A DNA stretch of 64,000 nt from Colwellia sp. 39_35_sub15_T18 (lineage in GTDB: Bacteria > Pseudomonadota > Gammaproteobacteria > Enterobacterales > Alteromonadaceae): the NCBI GenBank assembly GCA_002162675.1, contig MAAE01000048.1, positions 62,001 through 126,000 of the forward strand. The letters run 5' to 3'. The notes under the pieces are model-generated. The model saw only the letters and a list, made by a program, of their open reading frames with translations. It ran no database searches and had not been told where the DNA came from. Position 1 is the first letter of the stretch; the number at the start of each line of letters is the position of its first letter. The position numbers and the translations under genes were made by a program. Shown one piece after another: positions 9,731-19,825 of the stretch.

Positions 9731-10114
9731 CTAAGCTAAACGCTCAAAAATTTTGTCTAGCTTAGTTTTTAGTGTTGCTGCGGTAAATGGTTTAACAATA
9801 TAGCCATTTACACCTGCTTGAGCAGCCATAACTATTTGCTCTTTTTTCGCTTCAGCAGTAATTAGCAATACTGGAATGTGCGATAAGCTTGCATCAGCGC
9901 GTATGGCTTTCAGTAAATCAATACCTTGCATTCCTGGCATATTCCAATCAGTAACAACAAAGTCAAAGTCACCACCTTGAAGCATTGGTAAGGCAGTACT
10001 GCCATCATCAGCTTCTTGAATGTTGGTGAAGCCTAAATCGCGTAACAAATTTTTCACTATACGTCTCATGGTTGAAAAGTCATCAACTACAAGCACTTTC
10101 ATATTTTTATCCAA
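9731..10114 (-). CDS. cheY: chemotaxis response regulator CheY (TTG start)
   Basis: Phosphorylated CheY binds FliM and changes the direction of flagellar rotation. The 127-residue single receiver domain has the acidic pair D11/D12, phospho-acceptor D56 (VVTDWNMPG), the T in LLITAEA and the K in YIVKPF. I place the start at TTG (complement of 10112-10114). A strong GGAGGG site lies 4 bases upstream at 10119-10124, and the resulting N-terminus [13 protein letters not shown] has the normal CheY length. An upstream in-frame start at 10138 would add eight residues but would put the ribosome-binding site inside the coding region. Confidence 0.95.
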   Translation of the reverse strand: MDKNMKVLVVDDFSTMRRIVKNLLRDLGFTNIQEADDGSTALPMLQGGDFDFVVTDWNMPGMQGIDLLKAIRADASLSHIPVLLITAEAKKEQIVMAAQAGVNGYIVKPFTAATLKTKLDKIFERLA

Positions 10115-10118
10115 GGCA

Positions 10119-10124
10119 CCCTCC
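10119..10124 (-). promoter_or_regulatory. ribosome-binding site setting the cheY TTG start
   Basis: GGAGGG on the minus strand is a near-perfect Shine-Dalgarno sequence 4 bases before the TTG. It is the main reason to prefer the TTG over the upstream in-frame start. Confidence 0.8.
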
Positions 10125-10183
10125 GGCGAAACATTCAAATTTTCTAATTAATTATTAAACTACTAAGTTATTCTTTATTCTAC

Positions 10184-10903
10184 TCAACTTTGCCAAGATT
10201 GCATACGTGATTTTAAGCGATGCATGGCTTGGCTATGGATTTGACTAACTCGTGATTCACTCACATCGAGCACTTGGCCAATTTCACGTAAATTCAATTC
10301 TTCATCGTAATACAAAGACAGTACTAAAGCTTCACGTTCTGGTAAAGAGGAAATACACTCACTAAGCCCTTTTTTAAAGGCACTATGTTCGATGTCTTGA
10401 TATGGATCATCTCCGTGACAAGCACCATCAAAATTAATAGCATCTTCACTAACACCAAGGTCATCAATACCGAGTATTTTTCCTGTACTCACCTCACTTA
10501 ATATATGATGGTATTCATTTAATGAAATATCAAGTTTTTCAGCCACTTCTATATCAGTAACATCGCGACCGAGCTCTCCCTCGAGTTGCTTTATCGCTTC
10601 ACTGACCATCCGGCTATTTTTATGCACAGAGCGAGGGGTCCAGTCGCCACGGCGTATCTCATCTAGCATGGAGCCACGAATACGGATGCCTGCAAAGGTT
10701 TCAAAGCTTGCCCCTTTGCTGTTATCAAAATTATTTGCCGCTTCAAATAAACCGATCATGCCCGATTGAATTAAATCATCAACAATGACACTGGCCGGTA
10801 AACGCGCTAATAAATGATAGGCAATGCGTTTGACTAAGACAGTATGCTGCTCAAGCAATACTGCTTTATCAATTTGATTGTTATAGGCACTAACTTTTAC
10901 CAC
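10184..10903 (-). CDS. fliA: flagellar sigma factor FliA (sigma-28)
   Basis: FliA directs RNA polymerase to late flagellar genes such as flagellin and is held inactive by FlgM until the hook is complete. The 239-residue protein has region 2 (DDLIQSGMIGLFEAANNFD, and FETFAGIRIRGSMLDEIRRGDW), region 3 (LGRDVTDIEVAEKL) and region 4 with the HTH LNLREIGQVLDVSESRVSQI. It lies between flhG and cheY, the usual site in polar flagellates, and is probably co-transcribed from the flhA promoter. Confidence 0.96.
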   Translation of the reverse strand: MVKVSAYNNQIDKAVLLEQHTVLVKRIAYHLLARLPASVIVDDLIQSGMIGLFEAANNFDNSKGASFETFAGIRIRGSMLDEIRRGDWTPRSVHKNSRMVSEAIKQLEGELGRDVTDIEVAEKLDISLNEYHHILSEVSTGKILGIDDLGVSEDAINFDGACHGDDPYQDIEHSAFKKGLSECISSLPEREALVLSLYYDEELNLREIGQVLDVSESRVSQIHSQAMHRLKSRMQSWQS

Positions 10904-11010
10904 GTTATATACTCATGTTACTTCGAAATACTCATTTCAGCGAACGTTAAAAGGCTTGGAGGCAAGGTATTGATTGAAGATAATGGTTATTCCCTTGTCG
11001 AAGTCAATCA

Positions 11011-11859
11011 CTAATAATCAAGTAATTGTTCAATAAAAAACTCTAAATGACCTGAAGCTTGCTTAGGAATGGGCCAACTTGTCACATTAGTTGCTAAGCT
11101 TTTTAACGCTTGTGCTGCGGGTGACTGTGGAAATGCTTCAACGATGGCCTGTTGTTTTCGTACTGATTTTCGAATATTTTCATCAAAAGGTATTACTGCG
11201 ACTAATTCAAGCGCAACATCTAAAAATCTATCGGTTACCTTGGTTAACTTAGCAAAAAGCTGCTGACCTTCATTAGCGCTACGAACCATATTGGCAACCA
11301 CTTTAAATTTAAAAACCCCATGATCCCTACTTAATAATTTCATCAAGGCGTAACAATCAGTAATCGAGGTCGGTTCATCGCAAACCACTAACACTACATC
11401 TTGCGCCGCTCGGGTAAAACTCAGCACCATGTCTGAAATACCTGCCGCGGTGTCAACAATAAGTATGTCAAATTGTGTTTTCATTTCACTAAAAGCACGA
11501 ATTAAGCCCGCATGCTCAGACGGAGTCAAATCCACCATAGATTGTGAACCCGACGTGGCTGGGATAATTTTAATATTACTCGGGCCGGTAATAATAATAT
11601 CATCGAGCTCACATTCACCCGACAATACATGAGCAAGATTACGTTTAACCCGTAACCCCAACATTACATCAACATTAGCTAAGCCCAAGTCAGCATCTAA
11701 TACTAAAACTCGCTTGCCTTGTTGACCCAATGCTATCGCAGTATTTAGCGAAACATTGGTTTTACCAACACCGCCTTTACCACCTGAAACTGCGATTACT
11801 TTAACTTTTTTTAAGTCCTGCATTTTTCTTAAGCCGCTCGCTTGATCTGCCATTAACAT
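11011..11859 (-). CDS. flhG: flagellar number regulator FlhG (FleN), MinD-like ATPase
   Basis: FlhG limits polar flagella to one and antagonises FlrA/FleQ. The 282-residue protein has the deviant Walker A SGGKGGVGKT at about residues 25-34, VLDADLGLANVDVMLGL as switch I and ILIVDTAAGISDMVL as Walker B. It lacks a long MinD-type amphipathic tail, although its C-terminus (LEFFIEQLLDY) could form a short amphipathic helix. The start may be the first ATG or the third codon (MADQASGL). It follows flhF in the same operon, the pair that together set flagellar place and number. Confidence 0.95.
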   Translation of the reverse strand: MLMADQASGLRKMQDLKKVKVIAVSGGKGGVGKTNVSLNTAIALGQQGKRVLVLDADLGLANVDVMLGLRVKRNLAHVLSGECELDDIIITGPSNIKIIPATSGSQSMVDLTPSEHAGLIRAFSEMKTQFDILIVDTAAGISDMVLSFTRAAQDVVLVVCDEPTSITDCYALMKLLSRDHGVFKFKVVANMVRSANEGQQLFAKLTKVTDRFLDVALELVAVIPFDENIRKSVRKQQAIVEAFPQSPAAQALKSLATNVTSWPIPKQASGHLEFFIEQLLDY

Positions 11860-11938
11860 TACTTCTTTGATAACTCTTCTTATATTACTTCTTTACACTC
11901 ATGAAGAAAACTACAATTAGACAATTTCACCATATACT

Positions 11939-13525
11939 CTATACCGTTGTGGCTGGTGCTATTGGCATTGGCCGCGTGGTAGTAAAAAGAGTACTCTTTG
12001 CTGATTTAGTTGCCATTTTATCTGCAAGCGTAACTAATTTTTCAGCATTTGCAACTTTAATATCTTCTGGAACTCTTTGACCATCAGTAAGATAACCTAT
12101 TGGCAGACCATTTTGAATTGAAGTTGTAATTATTTCGCCAATACTGACACTTTCATCAAGTTTAGTATAAATACAACCCGATAATGGTACTTTTTTAAAG
12201 CGATCGACATTTTCTTGCATCACTTGTTGTTGGCTATTGGCGGCTAACACTAAATAATTTCGAATTCTCACTCGCGTATTAGAAACTAAATTAGCTAAAT
12301 TTTCAGCCAAACGCATATCTCTTTGTCCCATTCCAGCCGTATCAATAAGTACTAATTTCTTTTGGCTAAATTGTTGCAATAGCGCATCTAATGCTTGGCG
12401 GTCTTTAGCAAGCTTCACTTGGCAGCCAATAATTTTCCCATACGTTTCCAGTTGCTCAAAACCAGAAATTCGAAAGGTATCAGTAGAAATAAGCGCCACT
12501 TGCTCATGCCCATGCATTTGTGCAAAACGAGCAGCAAGCTTAGCAATGGTGGTAGTTTTACCTACCCCTGTAGGACCGACCAAAGCGACAACACCACCAC
12601 GGTGAATAATGTCATTTTGCGTGGTATTTATTTGTTCGCTAATAAGTTTGGTTGCTTCTTGCCATGCTTGCGCTTCATGATGTTGAGCAGGAACATAACT
12701 GGCAATTTGATCGGCAATCTGCTCATTTAAACCCAATGCTAGTAAACGAGAAACTAATACTGCTCTTTGTGGATCTTTTTGCGCCATATCTTGCCACATC
12801 AAACCAGAAACTTGGTGTTCAAGCAGTTGTCTGATAGAAGCCATTTCTTGCTGCATTTTATCAAAATCTTGTTGATTAACCGAAGATTGTTGATTTTGAA
12901 ACTGAGTGTTTTTTTGATTACTTTGCTGCTCACTAAGCTGTTTCGCCATTTGCTCTGCTTCAACAGAGTGATGTGTTTGGAGTTCGTTATTCGCTACTTG
13001 AGTAGCATTTGATGATGTTTCGTAAGGAGCAGGAATAGTGCCATCAGGGCTCGAATGACGTAATCGTTCAGTAAAACTACGCAGCTGTTGTTCAATATTA
13101 TCTTCAGCATTGATTTGTAAATCATTTACTTGTGCATAGCTAGTATTAGTCTGCGCTGTGCTTATTTGCGATGATTGGGTAGCTTGAATGGGTTGGGCCT
13201 GTTCAGATGTATGTTGCACTTGACGATTTAACAAAGCCGATAAACTATCTACAGGGACTTTTGGTTCAGTTGTATTGAGGTTTTCTTGATGAGTCGCGGC
13301 AGCAATATTAACCACATCATTACTGACTTCACGAGACTTGTCTGGCACTGTATCAATATTAGGTTTTGCTGCGGGCACCGCCTGGCTATAATCAACGGCT
13401 GCCATTAATTCAACCCCTTCAGGAATTTTCTTATTAGACATTATGACCGCATCCACACCTAATTCTTCTTTAATTTGTGCTAATGCGCTACGCATATCTC
13501 TGGCAACAAAACGTCTAATTTTCAC
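11939..13525 (-). CDS. flhF: polar flagellar placement GTPase FlhF
   Basis: FlhF is an SRP-type GTPase that marks the pole for flagellar assembly. The 528-residue product opens with the family B domain (MKIRRFVARDMRSALAQIKEELG). A long Q/N/S-rich disordered region follows at about residues 60-235. Then comes the NG GTPase domain: G1 LVGPTGVGKTTTIAKLAAR, STDTFR as G2, LIDTAG as G3 and YTKLDE as G4. The disordered middle makes it longer than many FlhF proteins. It lies 35 bases downstream of flhA, with no promoter seen between. Confidence 0.95.
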   Translation of the reverse strand: MKIRRFVARDMRSALAQIKEELGVDAVIMSNKKIPEGVELMAAVDYSQAVPAAKPNIDTVPDKSREVSNDVVNIAAATHQENLNTTEPKVPVDSLSALLNRQVQHTSEQAQPIQATQSSQISTAQTNTSYAQVNDLQINAEDNIEQQLRSFTERLRHSSPDGTIPAPYETSSNATQVANNELQTHHSVEAEQMAKQLSEQQSNQKNTQFQNQQSSVNQQDFDKMQQEMASIRQLLEHQVSGLMWQDMAQKDPQRAVLVSRLLALGLNEQIADQIASYVPAQHHEAQAWQEATKLISEQINTTQNDIIHRGGVVALVGPTGVGKTTTIAKLAARFAQMHGHEQVALISTDTFRISGFEQLETYGKIIGCQVKLAKDRQALDALLQQFSQKKLVLIDTAGMGQRDMRLAENLANLVSNTRVRIRNYLVLAANSQQQVMQENVDRFKKVPLSGCIYTKLDESVSIGEIITTSIQNGLPIGYLTDGQRVPEDIKVANAEKLVTLADKMATKSAKSTLFTTTRPMPIAPATTV

Positions 13526-13560
13526 AGCTAACCTCTCTTGCTCGTTACTCGAATCTATTT

Positions 13561-15663
13561 TTACTGCCCTATGGCACTAACAATTTTAATTTGTTTATCA
13601 TCAGGAATTTCTTGGTAAGAAATCACCCGCAAGCCCGGTATAGTATATTTAACAAACTTAGCTAATACGGTACGTAAAATACCTGATGTCAATAATATTG
13701 GTGTTTCGCCTGCCATTTCTTGCTGTTGAGCACCGTCGGTAAGTGATTTCTGTAAGCGTTCAGCTAAACCTGGCTCTATGCCTGCGCCGTCATCACCCGC
13801 CATTTGCATTGACTGGTGCAACATTTGTTCCAACTCAGGCGCCAAGGTTATGACAGCTACTTCGGCAACAGATCCCACCAAGTCTTGAATAATAAATTTT
13901 CGCAAGGTGATGCGCACCGCAGCCGTAAGTACTTCCGCATCTTGACTCTTTGGTCCGTACTCTACTAAAGTTTGCACAATAGAGCGCATATCACGAACAG
14001 CAACGCCTTCATTCATTAAGCTTTGCAATACTTTCACTACTGTCCCTAACGTTAAAGTGTCTGGAATAAAACCTTCCACCAATTTAGGATAAGATTTAGC
14101 CAGCATATCGAGTAAGTTTTGCACCTCTTCATGCCCCAATAATTGCGAAGCATTATTAGTCAGAATTTGGCTTAAATGAGTGGCTAACACCGTAGCTGAG
14201 TCAACCACAGTGTAACCTAAGGTTTGTGCTTGCTCACGCTGGTTTTGATTAATCCAAATAGCATCTAAGCCAAAAGCAGGGTCTTTAGTGGCGACACCAT
14301 CAAGTTTACCAAAGACTTGTCCTGGATTTATCGCTAGCTCTTGATCATGGCGTATTTCAGCGCTACCAATAGTCACACCCATCAACGAAATTTGATAAGC
14401 ATTAGGGTCTAAGTCTAAATTGTCACGAATATGCACCGCGGGTACCAAAAATCCAAACTCTTGGGAAAGTTTTTTACGCACCCCTTTGATCCTACTGAGT
14501 AATTCGCCACCTTGGGCTTTATCAACCAAAGGGATCAAGCGGTAGCCTATTTCTAAGCCAATGACATCAACATGGTTAACATCGTCCCAATCTAGCTCTT
14601 TAACTTCCGCTTCTTTTTGCTGACTTTGTGCCTGCTCTTCTTCCGCTACTTTTTCAAGTTCAACAACTTTACTCGCTTTACGTTTACCACCAAAATAAGC
14701 ACTAACAGCGATAATACTAGCAAAAAGTAGAAAGACAAAATGTGGCATCCCCGGAACAACGCCCATCACAAACATCACACCCGCAGCAATGTAAAGCGAT
14801 TTTTCCTGACCTAATTGGCTACTTACCTGCTCTCCCATGTCTTGAGCGGTATTTTGCCTAGTGACAACAATAGCAGTAGCAACGGATAATAGTAGCCCTG
14901 GAATTTGCGCCACTAAACCGTCACCTATGGTCAATAACGTATATATTTCTACCGCACTGTCAAAACTTAAGTCATGCTGCACCATACCAATAATAAAACC
15001 ACCAATAATATTGATGAATAAAATTAAAATACCCGCGATAGCATCACCTTTAACAAATTTACTGGCACCGTCCATTGAACCATAGAAATCGGCTTCGCTC
15101 GTCACTTCAATACGGCGCTCTCTTGCTTGTTCGGCATTAATAAAACCGGCATTTAAATCGGCGTCTATCGCCATTTGTTTACCCGGCATAGCATCAAGGG
15201 TAAAACGCGCAGTGACTTCCGCAATACGCCCTGCACCTTTGGTAACCACGACAAAGTTAATAATAATTAAAATCAAAAACACCACTAAACCAACGGCATA
15301 ATTACCACCGATAACCACTGAGCCAAAAGCCTCAATAACTTTACCCGCCGCTCCCGTACCTTCATGTCCTTCTAATAAAACAACCCGTGTACTGGCAACG
15401 TTAAGAGCTAAACGTAAAATAGTGGCGATGAGAATAACCGAAGGAAACGAACCAAACTCTAAGGGTTTTAAGGTGTAAACCGTAATAAGTAACACTACTA
15501 ATGACAGGGCAATATTAAAGGAAAATAGTATATCCAATAACCATGCGGGCATGGGTAATATCACCATACCCAACGCAGCCATCACCAATAGGGGGGTGCC
15601 AAGACCAGAGAAGTGGCTTAATTTAGTTTGTTTGAATTGATTAAAATAGGCAGTTAATTGCAT
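13561..15663 (-). CDS. flhA: flagellar export gate protein FlhA
   Basis: FlhA is the large ring-forming component of the flagellar type III export gate and docks chaperone-substrate complexes. The 700-residue product has the N-terminal eight-helix membrane region, with the conserved cytoplasmic FHIPEP-type stretch (AITARF-like VTARFTLDAMPGKQMAIDADLNAG). The large C-terminal cytoplasmic domain starts near residue 340. It heads the flhA-flhF-flhG-fliA-che operon, and a sigma-54 element lies 50 bases upstream. Confidence 0.97.
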   Translation of the reverse strand: MQLTAYFNQFKQTKLSHFSGLGTPLLVMAALGMVILPMPAWLLDILFSFNIALSLVVLLITVYTLKPLEFGSFPSVILIATILRLALNVASTRVVLLEGHEGTGAAGKVIEAFGSVVIGGNYAVGLVVFLILIIINFVVVTKGAGRIAEVTARFTLDAMPGKQMAIDADLNAGFINAEQARERRIEVTSEADFYGSMDGASKFVKGDAIAGILILFINIIGGFIIGMVQHDLSFDSAVEIYTLLTIGDGLVAQIPGLLLSVATAIVVTRQNTAQDMGEQVSSQLGQEKSLYIAAGVMFVMGVVPGMPHFVFLLFASIIAVSAYFGGKRKASKVVELEKVAEEEQAQSQQKEAEVKELDWDDVNHVDVIGLEIGYRLIPLVDKAQGGELLSRIKGVRKKLSQEFGFLVPAVHIRDNLDLDPNAYQISLMGVTIGSAEIRHDQELAINPGQVFGKLDGVATKDPAFGLDAIWINQNQREQAQTLGYTVVDSATVLATHLSQILTNNASQLLGHEEVQNLLDMLAKSYPKLVEGFIPDTLTLGTVVKVLQSLMNEGVAVRDMRSIVQTLVEYGPKSQDAEVLTAAVRITLRKFIIQDLVGSVAEVAVITLAPELEQMLHQSMQMAGDDGAGIEPGLAERLQKSLTDGAQQQEMAGETPILLTSGILRTVLAKFVKYTIPGLRVISYQEIPDDKQIKIVSAIGQ

Positions 15664-15712
15664 TCGATACAGCTAGCTCTTAATGATAGTTTTTTGACAC
15701 TAACAGTGAAAT

Positions 15713-15728
15713 TGCAAAAGCTATACCA
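15713..15728 (-). promoter_or_regulatory. sigma-54 promoter of the flhA-flhF-flhG-fliA-che operon
   Basis: The minus strand reads TGGTATAGCTTTTGCA, which has GG and GC separated by exactly 10 bases, as in the -24/-12 consensus TGGCAC-N5-TTGCA. It lies 50 bases before flhA, which starts a new operon in polar flagellates and depends on sigma-54 and FlrA or FlrC. The -24 half is not perfect (TGGTAT). Confidence 0.75.
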
Positions 15729-15833
15729 GAAATAACAGTGACGAGTGACGAGAAAGAAAAGTGGCGAGATTAGAAGCTCAGCTATTGGTAGTGTTTCTTC
15801 GTAACTAGAAACTTTATTTGCTGATAACCGTGT

Positions 15834-16964
15834 TCAGTATTTGAAATCGTCAGGGATTGGCAGGTTTTTCGCAATAGGAATGGGTTGTTTAGCGCGACCT
15901 TTCTTATGTTCATTTAACTGATAAATAAAGGCTAATACTTGTGCAACGGCCGCATATAACTCTTCAGGAATGCCTTGATCAACTTCTGCGGTGTAATAAA
16001 GTGAGCGAGCTAAGGCGGCAGATTGCACTATCTCAACATTGTGCTCTTTGGCAATGGTTCGAATATGTATCGCCATTTCATCCATGCCTTTAGCAATAAG
16101 CACTGGCGCTCCCCCTACGGCAGCATCATACTTTAATGCGATACTAAAATGGGTTGGATTGGTAATAACAACATCGGCATTAGGTACTTCAGCCATTTGT
16201 CGTCGTTGCGACATTTCATACTGAGTGCGCTTTATTCGCCCTTTTATTTCAGGATTACCCTCAGTATTTTTATGCTCATCTTTGACCTCTTGTTTAGTCA
16301 TTTTTAACTGCCGGTTATGATTCCAAACCTGATAAGGAGCATCAATAATGGCGATAATACCAATAGATAGCGCTAGCACTAAAAACATCCACAATAATAA
16401 ATTAACCGAGTGGATAAAGTTATTAGGCATGGTTTCTAGACTTAAGCCTAATATGTCATCAAAAAGAGAACTAAGTAATAAAAAAGCTACAATAAAAACC
16501 ACGAAAAACTTTAAAATGGATTTAATCAGCTCAACCGCCGCTTGCACGCCAAACATACGTTTAAAACCTGCTAAAGGAGAGAGTTTACTGGCTTTGGGCG
16601 CCATTGCCTCCCAAGAAAAGCTCATACCGCCTAACAGGGTATTACCAATAAAAGCAGCTATAGTAATAATAAGAAATATCCATAACATCGGCTGGATAAC
16701 CGCACCAACAGCATGGCTAACCACCACAAACAAGGCATTAATATCCATGGCTTCTTCACGAGTAATACTAAATAAACGTTTCATTACTTGTGATAATGAT
16801 TGTGCTAGGGAAGCGCCCATCAGCAGCAGCGCGGCAGCACTGCCCACAAGCACAAACATAGTGCCGAGATCTTTCGAACGGGCTATTTGACCTTTTTTTC
16901 TGGCGTCGGTGAGTTTTTTTGCCGTCGGCTCTTCAGTTTTTTCACCACTGTCAGATTCAGCCAT
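15834..16964 (-). CDS. flhB: flagellar export gate/switch protein FlhB
   Basis: FlhB is the export-gate protein that switches secretion from hook to filament substrates after self-cleavage. The 376-residue product has a charged N-terminal leader (EKTEEPTAKKLTDARKKGQIARS), four membrane segments up to about residue 210, and a cytoplasmic domain. That domain contains the autocleavage motif NPTH (in VVITNPTHFSIALKYD, near residue 270). It begins directly after the fliR stop codon. The 170 bases between it and flhA carry the flhA promoter. Confidence 0.97.
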   Translation of the reverse strand: MAESDSGEKTEEPTAKKLTDARKKGQIARSKDLGTMFVLVGSAAALLLMGASLAQSLSQVMKRLFSITREEAMDINALFVVVSHAVGAVIQPMLWIFLIITIAAFIGNTLLGGMSFSWEAMAPKASKLSPLAGFKRMFGVQAAVELIKSILKFFVVFIVAFLLLSSLFDDILGLSLETMPNNFIHSVNLLLWMFLVLALSIGIIAIIDAPYQVWNHNRQLKMTKQEVKDEHKNTEGNPEIKGRIKRTQYEMSQRRQMAEVPNADVVITNPTHFSIALKYDAAVGGAPVLIAKGMDEMAIHIRTIAKEHNVEIVQSAALARSLYYTAEVDQGIPEELYAAVAQVLAFIYQLNEHKKGRAKQPIPIAKNLPIPDDFKY

Positions 16965-17750
16965 TTAAGGTGCCGCCCGACAATCGATAAGATAGCAGCT
17001 AAAATCTAATGCTCGTTGCCATTGCATTTCAAAATGAGTAAGAAAATTACCAAACGTTAGCCACATAATCAGCAAGCCTGCCATCATGGTAATAGGAAAA
17101 CCAATCGCAAAAATATTCAACTGCGGCGCGGCGCGAGTCATAATACCAAAAGAAAAATTAATCAATAACATCGCCGTCAGTGGCGCTAACGCTAATGACA
17201 GCGCAGTAGCAAACATCCAGCCACCCCATTCTGCTAATTCTTTAAACTTAGTGCTATCTAACTCGCCACCACTAATAGGCAAGGTATCAAAACTAGCGAC
17301 AACAAACTGTAAATAAGCTAAATGGCCATCCATGACCCAAAAAAGCAATGACGATAATATTAAAAAGAATTGCCCTACCGCGGGTACATTCATACCACTG
17401 GCAGGATCAACCAATGAAGCAAAACCTAATCCTGACTGCATGGCAATAATTTGCCCAGCTAAAGTAAACGTATTAACCACCATAACAGTCACAAAACCGA
17501 GCATCACGCCAATAATTGTTTGTTTCCCCACCAATAACACGGTATGAAAAGATAATAACTGCTCAATTTGCGTCGGAGGGATAGCCGGCATAATGGCGAT
17601 AGTAACTGTGATACACAGAAATAATTTTATCCGGGTAGGGATGGTGCGAGCGCCAAAGCCTATCATGGTCATGATTAAAGCTGAAACACGGGTAAAAGGC
17701 AGAATAAAATCGGCCAGATATTGATTAATAACTGACTCGGTAAATTCCAT
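16965..17750 (-). CDS. fliR: flagellar export protein FliR
   Basis: FliR is part of the FliPQR inner-membrane export channel. The 261-residue hydrophobic protein has about six predicted membrane segments and family stretches such as PFTRVSALIMTMIGFGARTIP and GLGFASLVDPASGMNVPAVGQF. It overlaps fliQ by one base and abuts flhB, the standard arrangement. Confidence 0.95.
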   Translation of the reverse strand: MEFTESVINQYLADFILPFTRVSALIMTMIGFGARTIPTRIKLFLCITVTIAIMPAIPPTQIEQLLSFHTVLLVGKQTIIGVMLGFVTVMVVNTFTLAGQIIAMQSGLGFASLVDPASGMNVPAVGQFFLILSSLLFWVMDGHLAYLQFVVASFDTLPISGGELDSTKFKELAEWGGWMFATALSLALAPLTAMLLINFSFGIMTRAAPQLNIFAIGFPITMMAGLLIMWLTFGNFLTHFEMQWQRALDFSCYLIDCRAAP

Positions 17751-18019
17751 TAACTCACCACGCTTGGAATACTAGCAACCAGCCTGAAGGTGTAGTCCAT
17801 CAACTTTTCTATGCCCCAATGACCGCCATAGATAAGTGCCAGCAAAGTGACAATGAGTCGAGGTAAAAAACTTAATGTTTGTTCATTAATTGACGTTGCC
17901 GCCTGAAATATAGCGACAAGTAAGCCAACAAATAAGCTAGGCAAGATCACCGCACTGACTAGTACAATCACTAGTAGTAAAGCATCTCTTAATATGTCAA
18001 CAAAGACTTCTGGACCCAT
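17750..18019 (-). CDS. fliQ: flagellar export protein FliQ
   Basis: This 89-residue protein of the FliPQR channel forms two hydrophobic helices. The family segments are VDILRDALLLVIVLVSAVILPSL and VGLLVAIFQAATSINEQTLSFLPR, which includes the conserved QAxTxINEQTLxF(L/I)PK-type motif. It lies between fliP and fliR and shares one base with fliR. Confidence 0.95.
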   Translation of the reverse strand: MGPEVFVDILRDALLLVIVLVSAVILPSLFVGLLVAIFQAATSINEQTLSFLPRLIVTLLALIYGGHWGIEKLMDYTFRLVASIPSVVS

Positions 18020-18081
18020 CTTTTTCTCTTTCTTGCTTACTTAATTATTTACTTAAAGTATAACATCTTAAATTTAACGCC

Positions 18082-18846
18082 TTAGCCACCTAAGCCATAA
18101 CTGGTTGCTATAGTACCAATCACTAAATTCCAACCATCAACTAATACAAATAACATTAGTTTAAACGGTAAAGACACTATCATTGGCGATAACATCATCA
18201 TACCCATAGCCATCAGAATACTCGCGACGACAAGATCTATAATTAAAAAAGGAATGAACAAAATAAAGCCAATTTGAAAGGCTGTTTTCAATTCACTAAT
18301 GATGAAAGCGGGAATAATGACGGTCATGGGTAAATCTGTAGGATTATCAACCGCCTCTAAACCCGCCATTGACGCTAACGTGTCTAAATCTTTTAATCTT
18401 GTTTGCTCTAGCATAAAAGCGCGCAATGGCACCTTACCCTTATCAATAGCTTCAACAGAGGTTAACTGCTCAGCTAAGTATGGTTGAATAGCCGTTTCAT
18501 CAATTTGATTATAAACTGGCGTCATAATAAACAACGTCATAAATAAGGTTAGACCAATAATAACTTGGTTTGACGGTGTTTGTTGCAAACCAAATGCTTG
18601 ACGCAAAATAGCCATTACCACCACGATACGCGTAAAAGAAGTCATCATAATCACGGCAGCTGGGATAAAGCTTAACGCCGTCATAAAAATTAAAATTTGC
18701 AGGGTAACCGAATACTCTTGTGAGCCATCGGCATTGGTGGTGAGCGTTAATGCTGACATGGATAAATCATCAGCAGCATAAAGGCCAAAGCTTGGACTAA
18801 AGGCTGTTAACATCAATAAAATCAGTAAAAGTGCTTTTTTCATCAT
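18082..18846 (-). CDS. fliP: flagellar export protein FliP
   Basis: FliP is the main subunit of the export channel. From the chosen start ([11 protein letters not shown]) it has a cleavable signal peptide, then the family core ([25 protein letters not shown], and the C-terminal [27 protein letters not shown]), giving 254 residues. I chose the ATG at 18846. A longer reading from 18909 would overlap fliO by 47 bases and would put 21 charged residues before the signal peptide. The start lies 16 bases after the fliO stop. Confidence 0.94.
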   Translation of the reverse strand: MMKKALLLILLMLTAFSPSFGLYAADDLSMSALTLTTNADGSQEYSVTLQILIFMTALSFIPAAVIMMTSFTRIVVVMAILRQAFGLQQTPSNQVIIGLTLFMTLFIMTPVYNQIDETAIQPYLAEQLTSVEAIDKGKVPLRAFMLEQTRLKDLDTLASMAGLEAVDNPTDLPMTVIIPAFIISELKTAFQIGFILFIPFLIIDLVVASILMAMGMMMLSPMIVSLPFKLMLFVLVDGWNLVIGTIATSYGLGG

Positions 18847-18862
18847 AATTATTTTTAGTTTT

Positions 18863-19348
18863 TTATTTGCTTTGCTTACCACTCGCTTTTTGTAAAAACG
18901 CGAGTACATTGCCAGCCATTGGCAGTGATGTTTCTGTTGTAGCCACTATTGGCTCAGCTAAATTATCAATCAGGGTAATTTGCTGTGCTGTAACTCCCAG
19001 TACTAACTGTTGCTCTGCTACTTGTACAATCACTAAGCGCTCTTTGGCACCTAAAGATAAACTGGCAACAACGCTCAGTTGTTTAGTGTTTTGTTGGGCA
19101 AGGTTAAAACGTTTTAACACTAAGGCACTAATAATGATTAAAGCTAAGACCATAAGCAGCGATAGAACCATGCTACCGGCGTCCATGTTTGCCATCACAT
19201 GCTTACCTACTTCCGGGGCTTGCTCTGAGGCGGTTACTGTCGGCTCTGTGCTTTGTTCAATATCTTGATTAGCAGCTTGTTGAGCATAAGTAACCTGTAC
19301 ACAAAAACTAAAAAAAATCGCGGTAAGTAATCTTAAAAACATCGCCAT
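18863..19348 (-). CDS. fliO: flagellar export assembly protein FliO
   Basis: FliO helps assemble FliP in the membrane. The 161-residue protein has an N-terminal signal-like segment, a short T/E/Q-rich periplasmic stretch, and one membrane helix at about residues 58-80 ([19 protein letters not shown]). The cytoplasmic family core follows ([29 protein letters not shown]). FliO is poorly conserved; the call rests on this core plus the place between fliN and fliP. Confidence 0.9.
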   Translation of the reverse strand: MAMFLRLLTAIFFSFCVQVTYAQQAANQDIEQSTEPTVTASEQAPEVGKHVMANMDAGSMVLSLLMVLALIIISALVLKRFNLAQQNTKQLSVVASLSLGAKERLVIVQVAEQQLVLGVTAQQITLIDNLAEPIVATTETSLPMAGNVLAFLQKASGKQSK

Positions 19349-19761
19349 TATTTCAATTTTTTAATACGTTCAATTTGACTGATAACATCCGTTAAACGAA
19401 TACCAAACTTATCGTTAACAACCACCACTTCGCCGTGAGCAATGAGAGTACCATTCACTAAAACATCAAGTGCTTCACCAGCAACTCGGTCAAGCTCAAC
19501 AACGGAGCCTTGGTTCAATTGTAATAAATTTCTAATACTAATATTGCTACGCCCTACTTCCATAGAAATAGTTACGGGAATATCTAAAATGGCATCAAGC
19601 TTACGTTTTTCATCACCTGTTATCGGGGCGCTGTCTTCGGTTAGCTCTTCAAGTTCAACCGCTTCGGCTTGTGCAGACCCTTCAGCTAAGGCTTCGGCTT
19701 GTTCATCTAACGCCTCATCCCACATACTTAGGTCTTCACCTTCATCTTTATCATTACTCAT
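19348..19761 (-). CDS. fliN: flagellar motor switch protein FliN
   Basis: FliN forms the lower C-ring with FliM and helps couple CheY-P to switching. The 137-residue product has an acidic N-terminal half (E/D/A-rich, about residues 1-60) and the SpoA-fold domain (DIPVTISMEVGRSNISIRNLLQLNQGSVVELDR). I place the start at the ATG at 19761, because a GAGG ribosome-binding site lies 8 bases upstream. An in-frame TTG at 19782 would add seven residues. The stop overlaps the fliO start. Confidence 0.95.
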   Translation of the reverse strand: MSNDKDEGEDLSMWDEALDEQAEALAEGSAQAEAVELEELTEDSAPITGDEKRKLDAILDIPVTISMEVGRSNISIRNLLQLNQGSVVELDRVAGEALDVLVNGTLIAHGEVVVVNDKFGIRLTDVISQIERIKKLK

Positions 19762-19825
19762 ACTGCTTGCCTCAATGTTCAATGCTTTAAAATATTAATC
19801 TATAAATTTTGCTAAGTTGCTGAAG

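Noticed and set aside
16348..16890. 180-codon plus-strand frame opposite flhB
   Set aside because: Shadow of the flhB membrane region; no family features and no upstream signal.
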